Below are positions 36,377 to 44,719 of a stretch of DNA of 64,000 nt, one piece after another. This DNA comes from Pseudanabaena cinerea FACHB-1277 (GTDB taxonomy: Bacteria; Cyanobacteriota; Cyanobacteriia; Pseudanabaenales; Pseudanabaenaceae), in assembly GCF_014696345.1 (NCBI RefSeq), contig NZ_JACJPY010000008.1, forward strand, positions 42,569 through 106,568. Reading direction: 5' to 3'. The position numbers were made by a program, and so were the translations under genes. Position 1 is the stretch's first letter, and the number at the start of each line of letters is the position of its first letter. The notes under the pieces were generated by a model, which saw only the letters and a list, made by a program, of their open reading frames with translations, was not told where the DNA came from and ran no database searches.

Positions 36377-37182
36377 ATATTAGAAAAGCAGTTATCAATC
36401 AGAGCCGAAGACTGGATGGGTCTATCAAAATGATACTGTGCATAGGCTCTCAATAGTCTTTCAACTGCCAGCCAATCGGCTAAACCAGTTTGGAGAATAT
36501 GCGTGGTCAAATCAATCTGAGCAAGGGCTTGGAGGGCGCTTAGTTCGGTGGCACTTAAATAATGGCTGATGCGCGTGTGAACGATATCGGTGAGAGCGCC
36601 ATCCTCAGTTTGTGGTAAGGATGCCAAATCAATTACACCGCCACCAATGATGCTAAAGCCCGATCGCCATTTAGGTATATCTATTCTAGCAATTACAGGA
36701 CTTTGACTAAGGCAGCAGCTATGGACTTGGGGTGCAAATCCTGCGATCGCCAGTAAATGATAGATGCCGTGAGTTAAGTGGGCGATCACATGATCGTTTG
36801 CGGCATCTTGAATGCGGTAGAGATGCTCTAGCAGCAACAGGAATAATTCTTCCTGTGGTTGCGCCGATAGTGCCTGCATCAATGCTAACTCAGACAAATA
36901 TTGGGCGGCAGTGAGTTTGGCGAGGGTTTTACCCAGTCCCACAAAGGATTGCAACATTTCCGCATTTTTAATGCGATCCATATTACGCCCGACCGCGATT
37001 TGCAAATCATTGACCACAAACAGCCCCGATCGCCCCGCCATTGCCGAACGATGTTTTCGCGCCCCTGCGGCAACCACCCTCAATAATCCTTGCTCCTTAG
37101 TCAGAATTGTCAATAGGCGATCGTTTTCACCAAGGGGCATCCCCTTGAGGTTTATTCCTGTAACTCGATATTGCTTGGGCAT
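36373..37182 (-). CDS. recO: DNA repair protein RecO
   Basis: 269 residues. The N-terminal OB fold has YRVTGINLKGMPLGENDRLLTILTKEQGLLRVVAAGARK; the helical domain has QYLSELALMQAL. It loads RecA with RecF/RecR in gap repair. The zinc-finger cysteines of many RecO proteins are reduced to a CC pair (HSCCLSQSP), as I recall for other cyanobacteria. It overlaps the MFS gene by four bases. Confidence 0.92.
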   Translation of the reverse strand: MPKQYRVTGINLKGMPLGENDRLLTILTKEQGLLRVVAAGARKHRSAMAGRSGLFVVNDLQIAVGRNMDRIKNAEMLQSFVGLGKTLAKLTAAQYLSELALMQALSAQPQEELFLLLLEHLYRIQDAANDHVIAHLTHGIYHLLAIAGFAPQVHSCCLSQSPVIARIDIPKWRSGFSIIGGGVIDLASLPQTEDGALTDIVHTRISHYLSATELSALQALAQIDLTTHILQTGLADWLAVERLLRAYAQYHFDRPIQSSALIDNCFSNI

Positions 37183-37256
37183 ATTTGATATAGTAGCTGC
37201 AATTGAGAAATACTGAAAATGTCTCTAATCGCCAAGGCGGCGCGTCCTGTAAGACT

Positions 37257-37772
37257 ATGCTTCACTTTCAAAACCGAGATCATCAAGGCTTAATATCCGT
37301 CTTAACTCGTATTACCAAAAAATTAGATCAAGATGTGCTTGTCCATGACACCATCCATGAACTTCGTGACTTACTCGATGTCGATCGCGTGGTTTTGTAC
37401 TATTTTTATTCCCACTGGCAAGGGCAAGTCACCTTTGAGGCTCTCAGCGATCGCCAATATTCGATTATCTGCTCCACAGGCGCAGATCAATGTTTCAACG
37501 AAAGTTATGCCCAACTTTACTTAGAAGGACGCATCTACGCAGAAAATGATATTACTCAAGCCCCAATCAGTGAATGCCATCGTGAGTTTCTGCGAGGTTT
37601 ACAAGTACGCTCAAACTTAGTTGCGCCCGTGATCGTTGGCAATAGACTGTGGGGGTTGCTGGTTGCTCACCATTGCCAAGACATCAGACAATGGCAAACC
37701 TCAGACTTCACGGCGATTTCCCAATCAGCTTACCGACTAGCCTCAGCAAGTTCTATTAATATTTCTGCATAA
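37257..37772 (+). CDS. Stand-alone GAF protein with DXCF cyanobacteriochrome motifs
   Basis: 171 residues, a single GAF domain with no output domain. It shows the cyanobacteriochrome pattern: DRVVLYYFYSHWQGQVTFEAL, then D77-Q-C79-F80 (the DXCF second-cysteine motif), YLEGRIYAENDI, the canonical C107-H108 in ISECHREF, and LQVRSNLVAPVIVGNRLWGLLVAHHC. If both cysteines bind bilin, it would be a blue/green- or blue/teal-type photoreceptor. The TTG 18 codons upstream is a possible start. It lies six bases before the lytic transglycosylase gene, so they may be cotranscribed. Confidence 0.8.
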   Translation: MLHFQNRDHQGLISVLTRITKKLDQDVLVHDTIHELRDLLDVDRVVLYYFYSHWQGQVTFEALSDRQYSIICSTGADQCFNESYAQLYLEGRIYAENDITQAPISECHREFLRGLQVRSNLVAPVIVGNRLWGLLVAHHCQDIRQWQTSDFTAISQSAYRLASASSINISA

Positions 37773-37778
37773 TTCAGG

Positions 37779-39911
37779 ATGGAAAAATCAATGCGTTGGT
37801 CAATTTTGCTAATGCTCAGTGCGACCCTCATCGGCTCAAGCACCCCCATAGTAAAATCCTCTACCGATAATCCGATCGCAGTTGGCGCTAATTTTGATGA
37901 TCAATCCCCAAATTCAGTCCAGTCAGTTCAGATATTTGATCCTTTTACCTATTTCCCCCTCGATCAGCGATTAGTTAAGTTAAATGCTATATCTGGCGGC
38001 TCCGATCAAATTCGGGCAAGGTTAGTCAAAGCTGATATTTTTATTAATAATCGTCAACCCAAGGAAGCGATCGCTGCTCTCAACCAACTAGAACAGAGCT
38101 ATCCCCTGCTTGCTGACTACATCCTCTACAAACGCGCCCAAGCCTATACCCAGCTCGGCGATCGCCAATTGGCAAATGCCACATGGCAAGCTTTGATTAG
38201 CCAATATCCTGATAGTCCTGCTTCGGCGGAGGCAATGTTTGCGGTGGGGCAAAATGAACAGCTCTTAACCAAATTTCCCGCCCATCCTCGATCTCAGGAT
38301 CTGGTTTTGCGCTTGCTTTCCCAAAATCCTAACCGTGTGGATTTGCTGTTGCATCTTGTCACCTATTTTGGTGACTATAAACAGATTGTGCCGATCGCCG
38401 ATCGCTTAATGGCAAGTTCTACCAAACTCACCGCCGATCAATGGTGGTCGATCGCTGAGGTGTATTACAAAAATTGGGAATTTACCAAAGCCGCCACTGC
38501 CTACAGCCGCGCCACGGTCAACCCCATCACCGCCTACAACTATGCCCGCAGCCTCCAACGCAGCGATCAAGATGCAACAGCGATCGCCGCCTACAATCGT
38601 GTCGTCCAACAGTTTCCCCAGAGTCCACAGGCTCCCCGCGCTCTAATCCGCCTCTCGCAGGTCGCTAGCCCTCAAAATGCGATCGCCGCCCTCGATCGCC
38701 TGATTGCCAACTACCCCGATACTGCCAGTGAAGCTCTGGCAATTAAAGCCGAAATTTTGCAAAATAAATTGGGTAGCCCTCAAGCTGCTAGTGTCGTTCG
38801 TAATCAATTATTAGAGCAGTATGGCAATAGTAATGAGGCGGGAGAATTGCGCTGGCGGATTGCCAAGGGCTTGGCAAAGAGTGGACAGTTAGCCAAAGCG
38901 ATCGCCGCCGTTGATAATTTGATTGCCACTAGTCCCAATAGTCTGGATGCGGCAGAGGCAACATTTTGGGCAGGTAAATGGGCAAATCAAATGGGCGACA
39001 AGACTAAGGCAAAGAACCTATTTGAATTTACAATCCGTGAACATCCTGATTCCTATTACGCATGGCGATCGGCGACCTCCCTCGGCTGGCAGGTGGGCAA
39101 CTTTACAAACGTTCGCTATACTGCCCCCGCGATCGCCATTCCCAGTGAGCGCCAGAGTCTTCCTGCGGGATCGGCGAAGTTGCAGGAGCTATATATCCTT
39201 GGGTTAGATCGTGATGCGCGATCGCAATGGCTGACCGAACTAGCAGGCAAAAAAATCCTTACCCCCAAAGAGGTGTTTACCGATGGCGTATTGCGGGTCG
39301 CCTCGTTGGATAACCTAGCGGGGATCAGAGCCCTTGAAAGCCTCGATTGGATCGATGTCCCCGCCGCCCAAAAAGCAGAAATCCCCAAATTAAAACAGCA
39401 CCCTGCCTACATTCGATCGCTCTATCCATTTCACTATTGGGATAGCATCCTCAAATGGTCGCAGGAAAGGCAACTTGCCCCTGCCTTGGTCATTGCCCTC
39501 ATGCGTCAAGAGTCAAGATTTGAGGCACAAATTCGCTCTAGTGCTGGCGCGATCGGCTTAATGCAGGTTATGCCCGAAACAGGCGCATGGATTGCCAGTC
39601 AAAAGGGGGTTAAAAGCTATAACCTTGATAGTCCCATGGACAATATCAACTTCGGCACTTGGTATCTAGACTACACCCATAGCCGCTATGGCAATAACAC
39701 GATGTTAGCGATCGCCAGTTACAATGCAGGACCTGGGGCGGTGGGCAGTTGGGTGGAGTCACGAGGAATCGGCGATCCCGATGAGTTTGTAAACAATATT
39801 CCCTACAGCGAAACGCGGGATTATGTATCGAAAGTATTAGGCAACTATTGGAATTATTTACGGCTCTATTCGCCAACGATCCAACAGCAAATCAATACCC
39901 TAAAACATTAG
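37779..39911 (+). CDS. Soluble lytic transglycosylase (Slt70-like)
   Basis: 710 residues. Signal peptide or anchor at 5-25, then a superhelix of TPR-like repeats (about 60-450), and a C-terminal SLT domain: LIRQESRFEAQIRSSAGAI-type block (catalytic Glu in MRQESRF), GLMQVMPETGAWIA, NINFGTWYLD, and ASYNAGPGAVGSW. It cleaves peptidoglycan to 1,6-anhydromuramic products in the periplasm. It directly follows the GAF gene. Confidence 0.93.
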   Translation: MEKSMRWSILLMLSATLIGSSTPIVKSSTDNPIAVGANFDDQSPNSVQSVQIFDPFTYFPLDQRLVKLNAISGGSDQIRARLVKADIFINNRQPKEAIAALNQLEQSYPLLADYILYKRAQAYTQLGDRQLANATWQALISQYPDSPASAEAMFAVGQNEQLLTKFPAHPRSQDLVLRLLSQNPNRVDLLLHLVTYFGDYKQIVPIADRLMASSTKLTADQWWSIAEVYYKNWEFTKAATAYSRATVNPITAYNYARSLQRSDQDATAIAAYNRVVQQFPQSPQAPRALIRLSQVASPQNAIAALDRLIANYPDTASEALAIKAEILQNKLGSPQAASVVRNQLLEQYGNSNEAGELRWRIAKGLAKSGQLAKAIAAVDNLIATSPNSLDAAEATFWAGKWANQMGDKTKAKNLFEFTIREHPDSYYAWRSATSLGWQVGNFTNVRYTAPAIAIPSERQSLPAGSAKLQELYILGLDRDARSQWLTELAGKKILTPKEVFTDGVLRVASLDNLAGIRALESLDWIDVPAAQKAEIPKLKQHPAYIRSLYPFHYWDSILKWSQERQLAPALVIALMRQESRFEAQIRSSAGAIGLMQVMPETGAWIASQKGVKSYNLDSPMDNINFGTWYLDYTHSRYGNNTMLAIASYNAGPGAVGSWVESRGIGDPDEFVNNIPYSETRDYVSKVLGNYWNYLRLYSPTIQQQINTLKH

Positions 39912-39915
39912 ATCT

Positions 39916-40824
39916 CTAGACATCAGTAATAGCACTAATCACACTCTTCACAACCCATACATCCACTTCATCGCTCCTAACTGCTGCCGCAATGCTATTA
40001 GCGCGGTCAAGGTCAGGGGCGATCGCAAATACGGTTGAGCCAGAGCCAGACATCATCGCCCCCAAGCATTCCTGCTCTAATAGTTGCTGCTTGAGATGGG
40101 CGATCGCAGGATGTGCGGGCAGTACCACCCGTTCGAGATCGTTGTAAAGCAGCCTGCCAATGCGATGGGGCGCACTATCACCACCAGAGGCGATCGCTGC
40201 CACCATTTGACTAGATAGATTGTGCTGCTGCACCTCACTAGTCGCCAATAGGTTCTGCGATCGAAAGGTTTGATAGGCCCAAGCCGTGGCGATCGCGATT
40301 TGACGGGGCTTGCAGATTACCAATACTAAATCCTTGAGATCGGGCAGAGGCGAAAGAATTTCACCGCGCCCTGTTGCCAAAGCCGTACCACCCGATATGC
40401 AAAAAGGAATATCCGAACCTAGCTGCGCTGCCAAATCACAAAGCTGTGACTGGGTTAAACCCAAATCCCAAAGCCGATCAATTCCCACCAAAACGGCGGC
40501 GGCATTGCCAGAACCACCAGCTAAACCTGCACCCATAGGAATCTGCTTATCGATCTCAATTTCGAGTCCACCAATATCTGGATAGATGCTTTGCATTAGC
40601 GCTGCCGCCTTATATGCCAAGTTGCTGCGATCGCAAGGCACATCGGGATGATTGCAAAGTATGTGAATTTCATCTTTACCAATTTTGCGAATATCAACGC
40701 GATCGCACAGATCAATACTTTGCAAAATCATCACCAAATTGTGGTAGCCATCCGCACGATTTCCCGTAATCTCTAGGTAAAGATTAATCTTGGCTGCTGA
40801 CTTGAGAGAAATCCGCGAGTTCAT
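39916..40824 (-). CDS. ispE: 4-diphosphocytidyl-2-C-methyl-D-erythritol kinase
   Basis: 302 residues, a GHMP kinase: SAAKINLYLEITGNRADGYHNLVMILQSIDL, the ATP loop PMGAGLAGGSGNAAAVL, and GAMMSGSGSTVFAI near the C-terminus. It phosphorylates CDP-ME in the MEP isoprenoid pathway that feeds carotenoid and chlorophyll side chains. It overlaps pipX by four bases and is convergent with the transglycosylase gene, with a four-base gap. Confidence 0.96.
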   Translation of the reverse strand: MNSRISLKSAAKINLYLEITGNRADGYHNLVMILQSIDLCDRVDIRKIGKDEIHILCNHPDVPCDRSNLAYKAAALMQSIYPDIGGLEIEIDKQIPMGAGLAGGSGNAAAVLVGIDRLWDLGLTQSQLCDLAAQLGSDIPFCISGGTALATGRGEILSPLPDLKDLVLVICKPRQIAIATAWAYQTFRSQNLLATSEVQQHNLSSQMVAAIASGGDSAPHRIGRLLYNDLERVVLPAHPAIAHLKQQLLEQECLGAMMSGSGSTVFAIAPDLDRANSIAAAVRSDEVDVWVVKSVISAITDV

Positions 40825-41090
40825 TGAGAAAAAGTACGCTTGTATATATGTTGGAGATTTTTCTGATCAGTATCCGATCCCACCCGTCGCAGCGATCGCA
40901 TTTGATTTTCAACCATGAGCTTAGCATCTGCCCTAGTAACTGGTTCAAACTGGATACCTTCAGGACTGGTCGTAATCAAAAAGAACAACCTTTGGGCATA
41001 AAGCGTAGTAAACAAACTACGAAACTCGTCCACCCTACAGAGGCGAGATAGCAAGCCAAAAGTAGGATGATTTAAATAGTGTTCGGACAT
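40821..41090 (-). CDS. pipX: PII-interacting protein X (PipX)
   Basis: 89 residues from the ATG at 41090, the same length as Synechococcus PipX. The Tudor-like domain reads YLNHPTFGLLSRLC and LYAQRLFFLITTSPEGIQFEPVTR, followed by MVENQMRSLRR and two C-terminal helices. PipX swaps between the PII protein and the regulator NtcA according to 2-oxoglutarate, coupling nitrogen status to transcription. The frame extends 20 codons upstream but that part is not PipX-like. It overlaps ispE by four bases. Confidence 0.94.
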   Translation of the reverse strand: MSEHYLNHPTFGLLSRLCRVDEFRSLFTTLYAQRLFFLITTSPEGIQFEPVTRADAKLMVENQMRSLRRVGSDTDQKNLQHIYKRTFSQ

Positions 41091-41380
41091 TTGGCGGACT
41101 GAAATTTTTGAGTAAGGTGACGTATCAGTAGGGAGCATACGGGGCGACAAGGCTGATAAATTTTTTAAGCCTTCTGTATCAGAGGCAACATTAGTTTAAC
41201 AAAAGCCTCGTCAATGAGCATTCACAAGAATCTTAAAAAACTCTTAGAAATTAGGCAACATAACCCATCTAAACAATACTGTGCTTATTATTTTGATACG
41301 TTTGGTGTGACTAATTAGAAAATGTTATCAAACCTTAACGACTTTCCTCCCTTGGTCTTTCTGCCAACTCCTCAATAAAT

Positions 41381-41821
41381 ATGAGCCACCCATCCCATAT
41401 GCGTAATCTGACCAAGCTTTGTCTAGCCTATGTCCTAGCTATTGGACTGGGCATTATTCTTGCCTGTTCACCCTTTACCTTGCCATATCCCCAAGATCAA
41501 GCGATCGCTGCCGAACGCCGTCCTGTCATTCCAGCCCATGGGCAGCCGATCCTGAGTGGCAATATTCACGGCACAGAATGGCTGAAGGCGGCTCCAGAGT
41601 CCAAACAAGCCTATTGCGAAGAGGCATTTGCAATTTTTCGGGGATCGGCCGCCCAAAGTTACATTATTAGCCACAATATCCAAAGCCTTAGCCCTCAAGG
41701 ACTATGCGATCGCATCGATCAGTATTACAGCCTTGAAGAATATATTGATGATCGCCTTGGTTCTGCCGCCGCGATCGCCCCAGTACTATTTGCAGATACC
41801 CCAGTAGGCACAAAGTATTAG
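41381..41821 (+). CDS. Exported small protein, unknown
   Basis: 146 residues. A signal peptide (about 8-40: LCLAYVLAIGLGIILACSP) could be read by signal peptidase I or, given the LACS box, as a lipoprotein signal. The mature part has conserved-looking blocks GNIHGTEWLKAAPESKQAYCEEAFA and QGLCDRIDQYYS. No family recognised. ATG at 41399 is an alternative start. Confidence 0.65.
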   Translation: MSHPSHMRNLTKLCLAYVLAIGLGIILACSPFTLPYPQDQAIAAERRPVIPAHGQPILSGNIHGTEWLKAAPESKQAYCEEAFAIFRGSAAQSYIISHNIQSLSPQGLCDRIDQYYSLEEYIDDRLGSAAAIAPVLFADTPVGTKY

Positions 41822-42029
41822 GTTACTGAAAGTAAAACGCAAAAAACAACTGGTAAAGCATGAATTTCGTTTAATTCAGTATAAGTACTTATCAGATCTG
41901 TTTATAGATATACAAAAATACACATCACATAGGCTAATATTTGTTTCATTACAAAAAATTTTAAAGTGCCTTAAATTTATTGTGGTGTGATCACAGCATT
42001 TTAATTTTATAAGACTCTTCAGGGAAAGT

Positions 42030-42236
42030 ATGAGCCAACAAACTGAATCTTCATCAAAACAAACCTCAGTAAGCGTATCAGCAAAAATGTCAACAGCAAA
42101 CGCCACGCCTAAAAAGCTTTACTCCGAGCAAGTACAAGCTGAACTTCAGGAGTTACAATCAGATATTGATGTTCTGTTTCAGCAATTGCAAAGCCTCAGC
42201 CGCCAACGTTTGACCACCGCAGGGAGTGTTCAGTAG
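42030..42236 (+). CDS. Small polar protein coupled to desA
   Basis: 68 residues. A Ser/Thr/Gln-rich N-terminus, then a coiled-coil-like helix EQVQAELQELQSDIDVLFQQLQSLSRQRL. No family recognised. Its TAG stop shares a base with the GTG start of desA, so ribosomes may pass directly from it to the desaturase; a leader or partner role is possible. Confidence 0.55.
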   Translation: MSQQTESSSKQTSVSVSAKMSTANATPKKLYSEQVQAELQELQSDIDVLFQQLQSLSRQRLTTAGSVQ

Positions 42237-43270
42237 TGGTTGCCATACAAAATTCCTCACACACTCTTACCTCAGAGACCACCCTCCGCGACATTATTAA
42301 AACCATCCCCACCACATATTTTGAAAAAAAGCCACTCAGGGCATGGTTTAGCGTTTTATTTTCAGTGATTGCTGCGGGGCTTGGCTATGTCAGCATTGCC
42401 TTCGCACCTTGGTATCTTATGCCCTTAGCATGGATTTTTACGGGTACAGCCCTTACAGGTTGGTTTGTAATCGGTCATGACTGCGGACATCGCTCATTTT
42501 CCAACAAGGTTTGGGTAAATGACCTAGTTGGTCATATTGCCTTTCTGCCCCTGCTTTTCCCATTTCACGGCTGGCGCTTCAAGCATGATCACCATCATCT
42601 GCACACCAACAAAATGAGTGAAGACAATGCTTGGTATCCCTTTACTATTGAGGAATACGAGCAAGGCAAGGGACTAGTTTCTAACGTATACAAACTAATT
42701 CGCACCCGCTTCTGGTGGATTGGTTCAATTATCCATTGGGGTAATCTTCACTTCAATGCCGAGCTATATCCAGAACGCCAGCGCGATCAGGTCAAATTCT
42801 CTTACAGGTTAGTCCTAGCTTTTGGCGCAGTCATTATCCCGACGTTGATCTACACGGTCGGTCTTGTGGGGTTAATCAACTTTTTCGTAATGCCTTGGCT
42901 GGTCTATCATTTCTGGATGAGTACCTTCACAATTGTGCATCACACCATGCCCGACATTGCCTTCAAAGATAAAGAGCATTGGCACGCCGCAACGGATCAA
43001 TTAACAGGAACCGTCCATTGTGATTACCCTGCTTGGGTTGAATGGCTATGTCATGACATCAATGTGCATATCCCTCACCACATCTCCACAGGCATACCTT
43101 CCTATAATTTGCGTCTAGCCCATAAGTGTCTTGAAGAAAACTGGGGTGAGTATTTGTACAAGACCAAATTTTCTTGGGAACTGATGAAAGACATCGGCGA
43201 TCGCTGCCATATTTACGATTCTGAGAAGTGCTACAAGACCTTTGCAGAAGTTGATGCCGCGAACAGCTAA
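42236..43270 (+). CDS. desA: Acyl-lipid omega-6 (delta-12) desaturase
   Basis: 344 residues. The three histidine boxes are HDCGH (81-85), HDHHHLH (117-123) and HIPHH (278-282), with membrane helices at about 38-60, 62-80, 195-215 and 215-235. It inserts the delta-12 double bond in oleoyl lipids; DesA is cold-induced in cyanobacteria. Start GTG at 42236 overlaps the upstream small gene. A strong terminator follows. Confidence 0.93.
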   Translation: MVAIQNSSHTLTSETTLRDIIKTIPTTYFEKKPLRAWFSVLFSVIAAGLGYVSIAFAPWYLMPLAWIFTGTALTGWFVIGHDCGHRSFSNKVWVNDLVGHIAFLPLLFPFHGWRFKHDHHHLHTNKMSEDNAWYPFTIEEYEQGKGLVSNVYKLIRTRFWWIGSIIHWGNLHFNAELYPERQRDQVKFSYRLVLAFGAVIIPTLIYTVGLVGLINFFVMPWLVYHFWMSTFTIVHHTMPDIAFKDKEHWHAATDQLTGTVHCDYPAWVEWLCHDINVHIPHHISTGIPSYNLRLAHKCLEENWGEYLYKTKFSWELMKDIGDRCHIYDSEKCYKTFAEVDAANS

Positions 43271-43293
43271 GAAATAAGTATTTAAAATCGAAG

Positions 43294-43324
43294 TTGCGCC
43301 GTCCTGCGGCGCAATTTTTCTTTT
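43294..43324 (+). terminator. desA terminator
   Basis: Perfect 8-bp GC-rich stem TTGCGCCG/CGGCGCAA, loop TCCTG, followed by TTTTTCTTTT. A textbook intrinsic terminator. Confidence 0.88.
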
Positions 43325-43381
43325 AGGTAATCCTATAGAAAATCAGACGATCATTTTTACCATTCAAAACAATTTCCCCAA

Positions 43382-44665
43382 ATGAAAATCCTTATAGAGC
43401 AGAGTGGACATCATTTGAACAATATGGGAGACGTGGCTATGTTACAGATTGCCGTGACTCGTCTCCAAAAATTATGGAACAATGTCGAAATTCATATTAT
43501 TACAACCGATCCCGAACTATTAGCAAAATATTGTCCTAACACCCATCCATTTCTGCCTTCTGGTCGCAATATCTGGTCTTTTAAATATGGATCAAGAAAC
43601 CCCTTTCTCAATAAAATTATCAACTACTTCTATAAATTAGGTCTAGATCAAAAGCTACGTAGGCGATCGCCTCACCTAATGAAATGGTTACTAGAATTTA
43701 TTCTTAGAAAAGATCAAAAGTTCTTAGAAGAATTTCAATCATTTAATAAAATCCTCTTTAGTGCGGACTTGGTAATGGCAACTGGAGGCGGATATATTAA
43801 TGATGTATTTCTTGATAATGCTAACGGAGTCATCAATACCCTCGAATTAGGAATTGCTCTGCATAAAAAGACGGCGATCGTTGGTGTTGGCTTAGGACCT
43901 TTAAAAGATGCTGATACGATCAAAAGAGCTAAGGCGGTCTTCCCTTATGTTGATGTAATTAGTCTGCGCGAAAAGAGGGCTAGTGTGCCATTGCTTCATA
44001 GCTTTGGGGTGACATCACAAAAATATATAACCACTGGTGACGATGCGATCGAATTAGTCTATCAATCGCGCACCGAAAATCTAGGCAATGGTATTGGTGT
44101 AAACCTCAGAATTTCCAATTATTCCAATCTCAACATGGAAGTAGTGATAGCTGTCAAAAACGCTCTGCACAAAGCAGTTGCAACTTATAGTTCATCACTA
44201 GTGCCAGTACCCATATCCCGACACTTAGATCCTAATGGGCTAGAAGATCCCGATAGTGTGGCTATTCAGCAGTTGATAGAGGGTTACACCGATCAACCTG
44301 ATGGCGGCTGGAGCCTAGACAGTCCTACAAAAGTGATCAAAAATGCGGGATTATGCCGACTAGTCGTGACCGCAAGCTACCATGCGGCAGTTTTCGCTCT
44401 GTCTCAAGGTGTGCCAGTTGTGGGGTTGGCTAAGTCTGAATATTATGTTGATAAATTTGTGGGGTTAGCCGATCAATTTGGTGTGGGTGTTCAAGTCGTA
44501 TTCTTAAATGATGGCAATATAGAAGAAACACTTTTTGCCAGGATTTGTCACCTATGGGAGCAATCTGAAAGTTTGAGACCCCAACTTTTAAATATGGCAA
44601 AGCAACAGATTGAATTAGGTCATGCAGCATACCAGCGTATATATGACTTAACAGGAAACAAGTAG
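43382..44665 (+). CDS. Polysaccharide pyruvyl transferase family protein
   Basis: 427 residues. Starts MKILIEQSGHHLNNMGDVAMLQIAV with the NMGD loop of the CsaB/WcaK family, then LVMATGGGYIND, and a C-terminal GT-B-like half with LVVTASYHAAVFALSQGVPVVGLAKSEYY. It would add a ketal-linked pyruvate to a surface or exopolysaccharide. It heads a cluster with two glycosyltransferases. Confidence 0.88.
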   Translation: MKILIEQSGHHLNNMGDVAMLQIAVTRLQKLWNNVEIHIITTDPELLAKYCPNTHPFLPSGRNIWSFKYGSRNPFLNKIINYFYKLGLDQKLRRRSPHLMKWLLEFILRKDQKFLEEFQSFNKILFSADLVMATGGGYINDVFLDNANGVINTLELGIALHKKTAIVGVGLGPLKDADTIKRAKAVFPYVDVISLREKRASVPLLHSFGVTSQKYITTGDDAIELVYQSRTENLGNGIGVNLRISNYSNLNMEVVIAVKNALHKAVATYSSSLVPVPISRHLDPNGLEDPDSVAIQQLIEGYTDQPDGGWSLDSPTKVIKNAGLCRLVVTASYHAAVFALSQGVPVVGLAKSEYYVDKFVGLADQFGVGVQVVFLNDGNIEETLFARICHLWEQSESLRPQLLNMAKQQIELGHAAYQRIYDLTGNK

Positions 44666-44719
44666 ATGCCTCGCTCTGCATCCCCTCTACCAACAATATC
44701 AAAATTCATTGGGTAACTT

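Noticed and set aside
41091..41380. NtcA box upstream of pipX
   Set aside because: A GTA-N7-TAC was seen, but the NtcA spacing is eight bases and no -10 element fits.
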